Shown here piece after piece: positions 34,513 through 45,407 of a DNA stretch of 64,000 bases; position 1 is the first letter of the stretch, and each line of letters begins with the position of its first letter. The translations under genes were made by a program, and so were the position numbers. The stretch is taken from assembly GCA_018881555.1 (NCBI GenBank), contig JACAXG010000205.1, positions 372,001-436,000 of the forward strand, read 5' to 3'. This DNA comes from Amblyornis subalaris. Its lineage: Eukaryota > Chordata > Aves > Passeriformes > Ptilonorhynchidae. The notes below the pieces were generated by a model. The model did no database searches and was not told the origin of the DNA. It saw only the letters and a list, made by a program, of their open reading frames with translations.

Positions 34513-37500
34513 CTGAAAGAGAGACTTTTAAATCAACACAGTTTCACCCTCACAGACACAAAATCATCTTAGCAAATTTGAACACTTCTTAACCAAAGCA
34601 TTAGCCAGGCAGCAGCAATTTTAACTACAGCTAGTAGTGGTGATTATGTACGCACATACTTAAAAAGCTGACTCTTGTAAGACAGGCATATCAAGAAAGG
34701 GAGGAAGGAAAAGCAGAAGAGATCTCTGAATTGCAACTCCCGGCACCCTTTATTTCTGGAACAGTCCAAAACTCCTCCTGATGTGGAACACATACTGCAG
34801 GTGCAGACCACCAAGGCAGCAGCTGATTGCTCCAGCATCCCTCCTGTCCAAAGGTGGGACAACCTTGGGCACAGGAAGAGATGACAGCACAATGTCTCCA
34901 GAGAATACAGCAGAGGCACAATGTCAAATTCTCTCAAAGCCCCCCTGCCCTCTACAGCAGGATGAGCTGCAAACACCAGACCCCCTGAAGACCTTTGCCT
35001 GGTCCTCACAGTAAATTTTTGGGGATGGCACTAAAGCAACGGAGTCAGAAAGGCCCCAAGCATGCCAGGGCCAGGGAGAAAACCACACCATCTGAGATAA
35101 CCTTCCTGTGTGAACACATGCATCCTTTACCCTTCTCTGCTTTTGCTGATATTAGTCCTTAACACTTTTTTAAAGCGACTGCCCTTGTGAAAGCCTCTCT
35201 ACGGATGCAAGTCACGTTGCACATTCAAAACACAGTGCCCTGTTCTTTCCCGCTTTGTTTTTCTGAATGTCCTAAAAATCATGAAAGGTTAGAAAAGTAG
35301 CCCTGATAAATTGTGCCATGTCAGAAGGATGAGTACACGGAGTAAATTTCTAGCTTCTCCTAGTCTGGGGTATGCTTGCAAAGACAAATGTATAAATCCA
35401 ATGTGCTCATAAAGAAAAAACTGCTGATGAAAAAGGCAATAACCAAAAGAAGGTCAAAACATAGAATCAGAGAACTTACAGGCTGGTTTAATCCAGATAA
35501 TTTATTAGCTTCATTTTCTCTTCAAGCAATTGTAGGGTTTCCTTAAGACCTCACTGCTATAAACAACAAGCAGGTGGGTAATTCTTTATCCAGGAGGGTC
35601 AGAGTAACTGAGGAGCTAGAGTAGAGCGAAATCTTGTGGTCTCCACCAAGTCCTCATTCCCAGAAAATTATTGTTTAGGTGAATTTGAGATGTACTTGAG
35701 GATATGTCTATGGGTTTTGACTGAAAGAGGATGGAGGGAGATGCAGAGAAAGGGTAGGACAGGCAAGTACAGGGAGGGCTAGGGAGGGGAAGAAATCCTG
35801 AAGCCAAGCTCTGAGCAATCTAATGCACAGCAGATGCCAGTTTAAAGCATGTAACAGCCCATTTGACCCACTTACAGTAGATCTGCATTAGTTACCAAGG
35901 TGAAAATTGGCCTGTCTTAATCTTTCAGTTTATTCTCTCTTTCTTTCTCTCACGTATATNTATGTGTCCTTGTTTGTATCTGCATATACATACACATATA
36001 AAAAATGTTTGGTATTTAGGGCTGGAGAGAACCTTCAAATTTGCCTTCTTCAAATCTGTTGGTTTTGTGTGTAAACAAGCACTTAATCCAAGGGCACAGC
36101 TGTGAGCAGAAGTGGGGGGATACAGCATGGCTTGGCCATTTGCACGATTTCCTTCCTCATAGCTTTGCATTAAAGGTGACAGAAACAGTCACTTAGCACA
36201 GAAAAAAACTCTGTAGCTATGATCTATGAGTCACAGCATATGAGAGTATAAAAAGGGATAAAAATTATTTAATATTTTTTAAACAAATTGTTTTATGACC
36301 AATTCTTTCATTATTTCCCATTGGCACTCCAAAACAATATCTTCCTTGGATAAATCTCAATAATTTTTAACTGTTTGGTTTTTTTTCCCCTGCAATCTTG
36401 GCTTAAATACGAATTAGCCAGAACCTAATTGAGTTGCAAATTGGTTTGAAAAGGAACATTTGAGCCCAAAATTATAGTTGCATTTGAAAATTGTATATAC
36501 ATTTAGCATTGACACTGTTCCAACAAAGCACTTAAGGCCAGACTTTTGAAGATATTTCAGGTCCAAAGGGTGAAGATGAGTAGTTAGTGGAAAATTCAGA
36601 AGAATGCTAGACCTTAAACTCTGCATTGATGTAGTTTGGAAAGTACAGTCTAACAGATTGTGTGTTGCTTAGTCTCACATGCAAATGTGTCCCACTCTAG
36701 AGGTGAAACTATGTTGACTTTTAGCATAAAACTCTTTTGAGCACAGCCTTGTTTAAATACCATTCTCTAAACTATTCTGGCTGAGAAACCTACTTCAGCC
36801 TACGTGCCAGATTTTAGCAGAGAATCAGTAGAAAATTATTCCAGCCTAGCTTCAAATGCCATATTTTAGCCTCAAATGCTTTAGATGGGTCTGATTTCAA
36901 TGAATGTCCTCACCTCCTAGATGTGTCCTACCTTGAAATAGGGGGCAGCCAAAGCCATGGCTGATGCTAAATGTGCACATGCCAAGCTGTGCTTAAATGG
37001 AAGAAGGTTCAGGGTTGCTATGGCGAGAGATTTTCAAAATCAGAACACAAAAGGGCACTGGAAACCTAACACAATACAAGCCTTTAGAAATGTCAGTCCT
37101 GGAAATCCTGAAATCATTGAAGTATCCCTTAATTTGAAGGAAAATCGGGTATTTCTTTTTATAATGACTTCAGCNCTGTTCAAACCCTCGTGAGGGTATT
37201 AAGTACCACGGACAACTTTCTTATTTTAAGCATACAAATAAGCAAACCTTACAGCTCCTGAGAAAACCACAGCTTGTCTTTTTAAAGAGCACAAATGGCA
37301 TTTCTGCTCTATTAAGCTGCAAGGGACAGAGGCTTGAATTTAGCAAAGCTATTTCCTTATTTCCCGCAAAATGCAATCTTAGTCATCACAATAGTAGCTG
37401 GGAGAAACCTGCCTGCATTTCACTGGATTTAGAGAAAAGCTAGAGAATATTTTTAATAAGAACTTCACACATCAAACTCCTGTTTTTTCTAGTGGTGCAA

Positions 37501-38226
37501 AAAAAAGAAGTCAGTAGGATAAGCGTTTGAGACATCCTGAATCCACATTTAAAGAAATGATGGATTCTGCTAATAGGAAATAAATAGTATGAAACAGTTA
37601 CTTCAATGAAACCTGAGAACCCCTCGAGTTTGTGTGCAAATAGGTATTTACTATGGATAAACGCAGGATTTATTTTTCTCCTTATTCAGCAGGAAATAGA
37701 GATTCAACAGTTTTAAAATGCATCTTTCTAGAAAGGGTACTATTTCCATCACATTTATAAATATAGTGCTTTTATGTCAAAATAAAATTGTCTCTAAAAT
37801 GAGATCTAGAAGTTGCTTCTATTCCAGACACACAACAGAAAAATGCTGTATTTAGTAGCTATTTGGAAGTCAATTGTAAGCAGATGGACAGAGCAGCAGG
37901 AGCACAGTATCCATCGCTAGACACACCCGTGTTTTCAACATTAGCTTTCTGCAAAAACCACCCACCTCAGAAACTCCCTCCAGCAGTATTTCTTCTGCTT
38001 TGCTAAACTTCATAAAGTGTAAATCTACTGCATTACACTTCATTTTTAGTGTCTGATTTTTCAGGTCAAAGGAATGAACATTCAGCTCAATCCTTGCTGA
38101 ACCTTTTAAAAGGAAAGTCTGGCAAAGCCAAAATAAAGTTGACTCATCCTCTTTTTACAGATGTATAATTCTCTTCCTGTGAGCTACCTGTGACTTCCCC
38201 TAGTGCTACATAAGGAAGAGTGGTGG

Positions 38227-38262
38227 TTTTTTTGTTGTTTTGTTTGTTTGTTTGTTTGTTTT
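38227..38262. repeat. T-rich/(TTTG)n microsatellite
   Basis: A run of Ts followed by about six TTTG units. Intronic, with no gene content. Confidence 0.9.
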
Positions 38263-40344
38263 AACTGGAGAAATAACATGCCTGAGACACAGCTTTCAAA
38301 AATGTGTCCACCTTGTGATGGGTATTTTCCACACCAAGTAATGTCTCCATATGACGTTTGGGAAGAACATAGTCTGAGAGGGATGATAACTGTATGTGTG
38401 ACTGGCTCCTAGGTAAAGGCTTTGGAAATAGCACTGGAAAACATGAGTCCCCCCTCTGATATAGTGCATGCCTAGAGGACTTGAAATGGGAAAAGTCAAT
38501 GATGCAGCTTGATGCATCCCGTGACATGAGATGTATAACAGAAGCTGTGCCCTGCACTGGATTACCCTGGAGGTTATGACCCTTAGAGGCCAAAGCTAAG
38601 AGGGCAGTAAGTTCCTAATTAGACCAGGAAATCCAAAATCCAATATATGACATCTTCCCAACAACGCTCTTCAAATCAGTGGCATGGACATATGAATTCC
38701 AAAGCTGTTCAGCCCAAATATCCCACTCCTGTGTTGAACACCCAGCTACCCAAACAATATCCTGAGCCTGCTTCAGGGAGGAAATTTCTCATTCACATTC
38801 TCTTTCTTCCCTTACTCATCATAACCTCCTTTGCATGGTAGACTATGTGCAGCAAAATCAGGCAAAGCAACCATTCTGCAGAGCCTCTTAACGAAATAAA
38901 TACTCAGCATCTCTCCTGAAAAATTATTTCCACACCTAATTAGCTTTAAAACTGGAATTAACAGCTGCCACTGATGTGGTGCTGATTAACAGATGGGCCC
39001 ACAGCAATGTCACCAAGTGTAAATCTTACTTTACACTTGTATATGTAAACACCTGTATGTGTAAACATGTAAAAGGATAAATATAAATAAGAACTATGTG
39101 AAATATAGAAAACATATAAAATGGATATGTAAAAATATAGAAAAACATTAAAGTAATAAAATAATACACTGAATAAATCTGAATTAATAGGCACACTGTT
39201 AACTTTTTTCCTGTACACATAATAAAATGTCTGGACAGGACAGAGGTGAGAAAGTCCTATTTGGAATTCCATGTAGAGGTTTGATATTCTATTGAAACGT
39301 AAATTAAAGCTTTGAACTGACTCTAATATTGACTGTGGATAAAACCATTTGACAAACTAATATTTTTATGTGTCTTATCAAAGAGATTTTGACAGAATCA
39401 AAGCAAAGTGTCTTGAGTTAGCACAGGGGAACAGCAGGTACACAAAGCTGATGCTTTATCCTCTCCTCTCCAAACCCTGACTTCAAATTCCTGCTGTGGT
39501 CCCAGATTAAAGATGTTTTCTGTGAGATTAGAACTCTCTGCACTCTCTCTGGTCACAGAACCATCCCTGGATGTGCTTAAAAGTTCTCCTTGAGGGAAAC
39601 CTTGCACTGAAAAATCATTGAAGCCAGATAATTTGTTAATTAAACCTACAGATGAAGGATATTTGCCAGTGGCATTTAATATAACACATCACGAGACAAC
39701 AGTATTGCACCTTCACAACCCCAAAGTAGTTAAATTGCTGCTGTTGACATCACAGAGAAAGCAAGACACAGAGGACAAGCAAGAGGAAGAAGCAGTGGTA
39801 AAGTCTGAATTAGTTCAAAAATATTTTTGCTAGCACTTTTGTGCTCAGGTGACAACTTTTGTACTCAGGGTGAGNTCCAAATTAAATAACATTTTGCTTT
39901 TGCTAGATTTTAATCACAGACCATATTTTTTTATACAACTGAGCTCTCTATACGCCTGCATTAATATTTAACTGCTGTATTTTTGCCAGGTTGGTAGGAA
40001 AGCTTGCAAATAGTCCTAGAAAAGAACCTGTTCTTTCCTATCCCAAACCTCACATATATTTGCCNGGCCTTACACAGAGAGCATCAGTTCCCTTCCCATG
40101 CAAGTTGCTCTACACTCATCAGACAGTAACCAAGAGCCTCCAAAACTCACTTTTGTAATCTGCACTCCAGCTCCCAACCTTGAAGCTTCTGCCTTGGCAT
40201 GCTATTACCAGACCTTGACCCATCCAGCTGCTGGACCAGCAAAGTTCAAGCAAAGGAAATTCTTTCTACATCCTCGTTACAGTGATAATAAAATGCTGAC
40301 CTAGTTTAAAACTGGTCTTTCCTACATGGCTCTGCTACCAGCAT

Positions 40345-40465
40345 TACCGCCAGAATCATCATTGCCATCAGTATTATGATCATCTCTATTAGATGAGACA
40401 ATCTCAATTATCATTAGTGCTAATATATCATGTTCCTCATCAGCTCTGTCATCAGTGTCATTCGT
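40345..40465. repeat. Decayed ATC/ATT-rich low-complexity tract
   Basis: Repeated ATCATC, CATCAGT and ATTATC words in imperfect triplet rhythm, as in AGAATCATCATTGCCATCAG. It looks like an old trinucleotide microsatellite eroded by substitutions. Confidence 0.45.
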
Positions 40466-41613
40466 CTAATTGTTGCTCATAAGCATTTAACAAAGAAAAA
40501 CAGTGGCTAATCTGCAACATTTAAATNAGCTCTGGGAGCAAAAGTGGAAAAAACCCCGTGAAACTCTCAGACCTCCCACAGCACTGCAGCTACTAACATT
40601 TTGGAAAAAGAATTGTTCTCCAGAAAGTGTCCATACCCTTAATCTACAGAGGCCAGGGGTGGAGTAGCAGGTTTTCACCAGGAAAAGTGCGCAGTGATGA
40701 TCTATCTGCTCACCCCTGTGCAGAGAAGGACAAGGTACAGTCCTCCCTGGTTAGGTAGTGACAACACTTCAGGATAGGAAACAACAGTGAAGGTCAGGAT
40801 CATACCCGTGCATTTATCTCCACCCCACAACTGCAGTTTGCTGGAATGATCTTTTCCTCTAAATTATTTCATTACATGCCAGTGAACTGCAACAGCGCAG
40901 GCTCAGTATAGTTCACAGTCAGGTGCATCTTCTTGTTGTTTGAAAATAGGAAATGGTGGGATACCACCCAAAGACAGACATCAGTGTCGCAGGGATATTT
41001 TACGGTCACAGGAACTCTTCCCTTAAGGACAAGACTATTATAAATAGTTGGATGACCCTCAAACATCTGCGGATGCATTTGTTCAACAAGCCTCAAACCC
41101 TGAACACCGGAGCTATGAGACCTATTTCACATATGCCACAGGATGAGGGAAAACAATCCAGGGCACGTCATTTCAAAGCCAGATTCCTAAAGCAGAAGTT
41201 CACGGACTGTCAGCAGGGTCACTTCTGCAAAGCTTTCACAGCAAGGAGCCATCCTAGCCAGCCTGCTAATGGCAGGACTGATCCCACAGACAGCACGGGT
41301 CTCCTTGAGCCGCAGGCACGTGCGTGGAAAGCCAGATGTCCTGGTTTGTGTCTCTGGCACAGCACCGGGACACGGCAGCCAAACTCTTGCCTGACCCAAT
41401 TGCACAGATGTCAGAGGAGCGGCAGTAGCACAGGGCTGTGCCTTTTTATCTTCCTAAGAGCAGATGCAGGAGGAGACTGATGCACGTGAGACCATAACTA
41501 CAAATTCCAGTGCCATGAAGCATTTTGCACTTGTTTTCCCGCGGCAACCTGCGGCACAGGGGAGACAGCAAAAGGCAATCAGTGGTTTTGGCAACTTGAA
41601 CGCGATTCCTCAC

Positions 41614-41702
41614 CGCAGTCATCTGCGTGACGGTCATCCACTCGGGAGGGATGTGGAAGTGAGCGCCGGCCGAGTCTCCCAACAGCACGACCCCTTTGGA
41701 GC
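41614..41702 (-). CDS. AOAH: AOAH exon w9: catalytic serine (GDSL block I)
   Basis: Encodes the rest of G174 and residues 175-203: SKGVVLLGDSAGAHFHIPPE then WMTVTQMTA. GDSAGAHFH is block I of the GDSL/SGNH hydrolase fold; S184 corresponds to the human nucleophile Ser263. The acceptor is AGGTGCAG and the donor GCG|GTGAGG, phase 0. The exon lies in a locally CpG-rich stretch (about 41300-41710) unlike the AT-rich introns. Confidence 0.98.
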
Positions 41703-42829
41703 CTGCACCTAATGGATGCATTTTGTTAGCCACATGAGCAGAAAGAGCAAACTGAAACCAAGCTTGGAGAGCGCTTAAAGAGGAAGAGCAGTGGCAGCTG
41801 ATGGAGTCACAGGGTGACTGATTACACCACTCTTCACATGGCTTAAATGTTCAGACCCTGCAATAGGATTATCAGTCCATCTGCAGCAAAAACAGTCTAA
41901 TAGGCATGCACCAAAAACCCCGGAGAAAAAACCGGGGACTGCGCATGAAAAACAGGGGGAGGTCTTGCTAATAAGAACAAATCCTGGTTGTATTCAAATT
42001 GTGTGTTATTTTAGCAGAGGTTCTGCTGCGCAGACAGTGTTTATTTTTATTATCCATAGAATATGCATTAAAAAGTACTCAAACATTTAGGGAAATCGGA
42101 TTACTCNGAAAATTGCTCAAAGCTCCTTATAACAGAACTGGGTGGTAGATGTGCTACTCATATGAGTATTTCTGCTAGAACAATCTGTCTGGTTTATAAT
42201 TAATGTTGGTTGGCATTTGTAGATTGCCTTTCATCTAAAAATGTTGAGGAGTCTTTCCAGGCAATGGTTCATCCCCAGGATACTGACTTTAATGTAAGGT
42301 GAGGTGAGTGGCAACTGCAGTCATGGCTGTTTGGTGAGGTTTTTATTTGTGCNATGTGGACACAGAGGCACCTACCCATACCATGGTCAGGAGGATCAGC
42401 TGATGCCTTCACTTTACCCCTTTAAGGCCTCCTCCAGAAAAGGACCATCATGTATTTACGGCAAGAGGTAAAGCTGGACAAATGTGGATTTTAAACTGCT
42501 TCCCTAAATCCCAAGGCCATACCTCTGGGTTAGGCTTCAGGCACTACAGAAGATGCAGAGGAGACATCTCATTTTGCTGCTGTCCCTGATCTATGTATTC
42601 AACTTCATTACTGAGCTGACTTTTAACAGGAAATTACCAGCAGCCCGTGTTTTTCAAGTTTCATCTTTGCTCACCCTCAAGATTAAAAAAAGCCCAATAA
42701 TTTTGCCTTTCTCATGACGTTCTAAAGCCTGTTGTCTTTCCCTACCTTGTGAATGACTGCAACTATTGAAATATTTATGAAATTTATACATGAGACAAGT
42801 TGTTTCTTGTATTGACTCTAAAGACGTAC
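41703..42829 (-). other. AOAH: AOAH intron w8/w9 (1.1 kb)
   Basis: GT..AG intron with a small GC-armed inverted repeat at 41918-41937 (CCCCGG, 8-nt A-rich spacer, CCGGGG). Nothing else recognised. Confidence 0.85.
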
Positions 42830-42878
42830 CTTTGCAGAATTTCTCCTCNTAGGGAATTCCATCTTTGGGGTCCACACC
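42830..42878 (-). CDS. AOAH: AOAH exon w8
   Basis: A 49-bp exon for residues 158-173 and the first base of G174: GVDPKDGIP, an ambiguous residue, then EEKFCK (human GVDPKDGVPYEKKFCEG). The acceptor is CTCCGACAG and the donor AAAG|GTACGT. The ambiguous base at 42849 is the third position of a TAN codon, so the residue is Tyr (as in human) or a stop; conservation favours Tyr. Confidence 0.95.
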
Positions 42879-43206
42879 CTGTCGGAGAACAGAAGGAGAT
42901 GATAATATCTGTCTACCACCTGAAGAATGGCAGTGCNAAACAGAGGCTGAGCATTTAGTTGAATGTTTGCCTGCAGGAGGCACTGCACCATAATAATGAT
43001 GTTTTCCATTAAATTATTTTAATAAGTATATGTAGATTTAAATTAATCATAATACCTATAATTTAAACAATTATAAACATGAATAAACAAACTGTTAATA
43101 TCAGCTAACAAACCAGAATAAATAAAAAAAGAAATGTTTGCAGACTAAATCAAAAGGAGGACAAAAGAGAAGCAGGAATCAGGAAGGTGCAACTTCATTT
43201 ACTTAC
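42879..43206 (-). other. AOAH: AOAH intron w7/w8 (328 bp)
   Basis: Short AT-rich GT..AG intron; nothing recognised inside it. Confidence 0.9.
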
Positions 43207-43255
43207 CCATATGCCATTGCAGTTAGAGTCACTTTCCACATCCCAATTATCAGGA
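43207..43255 (-). CDS. AOAH: AOAH exon w7: calcium-binding segment, second half
   Basis: A 49-bp exon completing R141 and encoding residues 142-157, PDNWDVESDSNCNGIW (human PNNWDVHQDSNCNGIW). The DSNCNG loop supplies acidic and asparagine side chains to the calcium site. The acceptor is GTTTTAG and the donor TGG|GTAAGT, phase 0. Confidence 0.97.
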
Positions 43256-44021
43256 CTAAAACAGAGACACAAAAGGATGAACAACGTCACCAAAAAAAGA
43301 GGGCTTTTGANGAAATCAGATCCTTAGTGCCATTCTTCACTAAGAATAAAAACGAATTAGAAATTCCTTTCTGCATGAAAAGGTGTGGTTTTTCCCCCTT
43401 TGAATCTAGGACAGGCAACTTTTCCCAGCAAAATGCAATATTAGTTTGAAGTTAATACTGGAAGTTGCTGAATGAAATTTATCCTTTCGGTCTGTACATG
43501 CACTTAGCTGAAATGAATGGGGATGATTTTTGGAAAAGACAGACCCTTTTCCCCTGCTTTTAAGTGTTCACTGAAATCCACCAGGCCCCTCACTCCAAAT
43601 TCTGTGCAACGTAATGAGGATTTGCTCTGGCCCACAACACAGTGTGATTAGCTCAGATCTCTTACACAAAAACTCCATCTTTTCAGTCTCTGAATATCCA
43701 TTTATTTGGGACTCTGTAAGCCCATTTCTGCTAATGCAGGTGTGCTGCCAAGGCTGATGGCACACAATTCTTCTAAGGTCACACCCTTAGTCTCAGTTGA
43801 TGTCATCACAAACTGGTTAATACTTAGAAAGAAACCTGTGCACCACCCCTGCAAATGTGCCCCATCCCTGATCTTGATCATCCCCTCTTGTCTCTATCAC
43901 AGTGAAATCAAGCAACAAGCAGTGATGTACTGTCTTAGAGTATGGTCAAAACAAAATCTGGAACTCATTTTTCAAGAAGCCACAATTATTAGGAAGCCTT
44001 TAAAATAATTAAAATCTTTAC
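43256..44021 (-). other. AOAH: AOAH intron w6/w7 (766 bp)
   Basis: GT..AG intron; nothing recognised inside it. Confidence 0.9.
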
Positions 44022-44092
44022 CGCCTGCCAGGGTACACGGTGGTGTTTTTGTCATTGCAGTCTCTGCCTCGCCAGTGATAGCCCCTCAATGT
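44022..44092 (-). CDS. AOAH: AOAH exon w6: calcium-binding segment, first half
   Basis: Encodes residues 118-140 plus two bases of R141, with TLRGYHWRGRDC identical to the human sequence, then NDKNTTVYPGRR. This is the first half of the EF-hand-like calcium-binding stretch of AOAH (DCND...). N133-T-T is a sequon not present in the human segment as I remember it. The acceptor is TGGCCTTTAG and the donor CG|GTAAAG. Confidence 0.97.
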
Positions 44093-44600
44093 CTAAAGGC
44101 CAGGAGAAACACACAGATAGGAGGGTCATTATTACTCCCACACTTTTAATTTAAAATATCTAAAATGAGAATCTAACTCAAGGTGTAGGAATAAAACCCA
44201 GTAAACAGGTTGTATTCCAGAGTCCCTTTGCTGAGCTTTAATAAGTGACACCTAGCATGCTTTGGTGCAGAAATAAGACAAGTTGGCAATTTAATTTCTT
44301 TTTTTAATATGACTTTACTTCACCTCTTATTAATTCAGTAAACAAACCACTCAACAGCAGAGCAATTTGCTTCTGCAGGGAGCACAGCTTTATGTGTGCA
44401 TCTCCCCAGGTGGCATAAATGAATGATTGCTTTTTCATCCAGGAAAAAACCCGACATTTTATGACAAAAAACCCCTCCATTCACTTTATTCCTATACCTA
44501 TTTTCACATGAATGGATAAGCCTTTGCAGAAAGTAGGAGGAATCCCAGAGACATCCTCATTATCAAGGGATTACTGTACCAGAAGAAAGGCTTTGCTTAC
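44093..44600 (-). other. AOAH: AOAH intron w5/w6 (508 bp)
   Basis: GT..AG intron; AT-rich, nothing recognised inside it. Confidence 0.9.
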
Positions 44601-44661
44601 CGGGAAAGTACTAAATTTATCTCGATCAAAATCTTCAAAAGGCAGTTTATTTCTTAGAACA
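44601..44661 (-). CDS. AOAH: AOAH exon w5
   Basis: Encodes the last base of Y97 and residues 98-117, VLRNKLPFEDFDRDKFSTFP (human AMEQSVPFKDVDSDKYSVFP). The PF.D.D.DK[FY]S.FP pattern is clear. The acidic residues lie at the entry to the calcium-binding segment. The acceptor is TTTTTTACAG and the donor CCG|GTAAGC, phase 0 at the end. Confidence 0.95.
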
Positions 44662-45336
44662 CTGTAAAAAACAAAAACGAAACTATAGTGTTAACATATG
44701 GAAGGGAACCTATTCAGAAAGTAAAAAACGCAGTGAAGTGTACAGAATAGATAATAACTGGTGTGATATTCTGTTCCATATTCAGTTGTGGCTCTGTGCT
44801 TGTACTTCAGCAAAGTGATCCCATCCAAAGACCAAATTCTGTATTTCAATATCTGCTGACTGAGCTCTGGAGGTGACGTTGATGGACACCTGTATGGCTG
44901 CAATGTCAAACCTGCAGTCTCTAAAACAAACTAGGATATCAAATCTGTGGTAAGAGTTTCCTTTGTAGATTTTTTTTTTGTAGCTATGGAAAGAGCAAAG
45001 GAAAAAACCAAAGACAGAGGGAGAGAGAGAGAGAGTGCATGAGGGTGGCTTCCTCTTGGAGATGTCACACCTGTGAGTGTGTCACATATTTGACCTCTGG
45101 GACATGCTAAAACTAAACAAAAGTTTTAAGCACTGAAAAAAAATAAAGGGATCCTTGTGAGGAATCTTACTTACCTGAAGTCTGTGCAACCTCCCTCTAT
45201 ACTACCTAGACAGTGGTTTTATAAAGGAAACCAACAGACGTAAAGCATGGGAAGCTTTGTTAGCTAAGGATGACTTTTGAAAGAAACAAATGTACCATGC
45301 TCTGTTTCCGGTTAAGGACTGAAAATTCATACATAC
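44662..45336 (-). other. AOAH: AOAH intron w4/w5 (675 bp)
   Basis: GT..AG intron with a short GA microsatellite at 45019-45035; otherwise nothing recognised. Confidence 0.9.
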
Positions 45337-45407
45337 TATTTCATCTTCTCACACAGGTTAGCCAGAAGAGGAAATGCACATACACTTGAGAACCCCATGA
45401 AGGTTTT
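45337..45407 (-). CDS. AOAH: AOAH exon w4: start of the large-subunit region
   Basis: Encodes residues 74-96 and two bases of Y97: KTFMGFSSVCAFPLLANLCE then KMK. It matches mammalian YSRSGSDICSLPVLAKICQKIK, with both cysteines and the PLLA/PVLA core retained. The acceptor is CTTCCTCTCCAG and the donor ATA|GTATGT. Read through the donor the frame would stop at once (AAATAG), so the splice is needed for the frame. The mammalian Ser-Arg-Ser just before the GSDIC-like segment, where subunit cleavage is reported, is absent here. Confidence 0.88.

Larger units (their letters stand above)
34513..41613 (-). other. AOAH: AOAH intron w9/w10 (7.1 kb)
   Basis: Largest run between catalytic-domain exons. 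It has a TTTG microsatellite (38227-38262) and a stretch rich in ATC/ATT triplets (about 40345-40465). About 36240-37700 is AT-rich and free of recognised repeats. The last 300 bp before w9 are CpG-richer than the rest. Confidence 0.85.
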
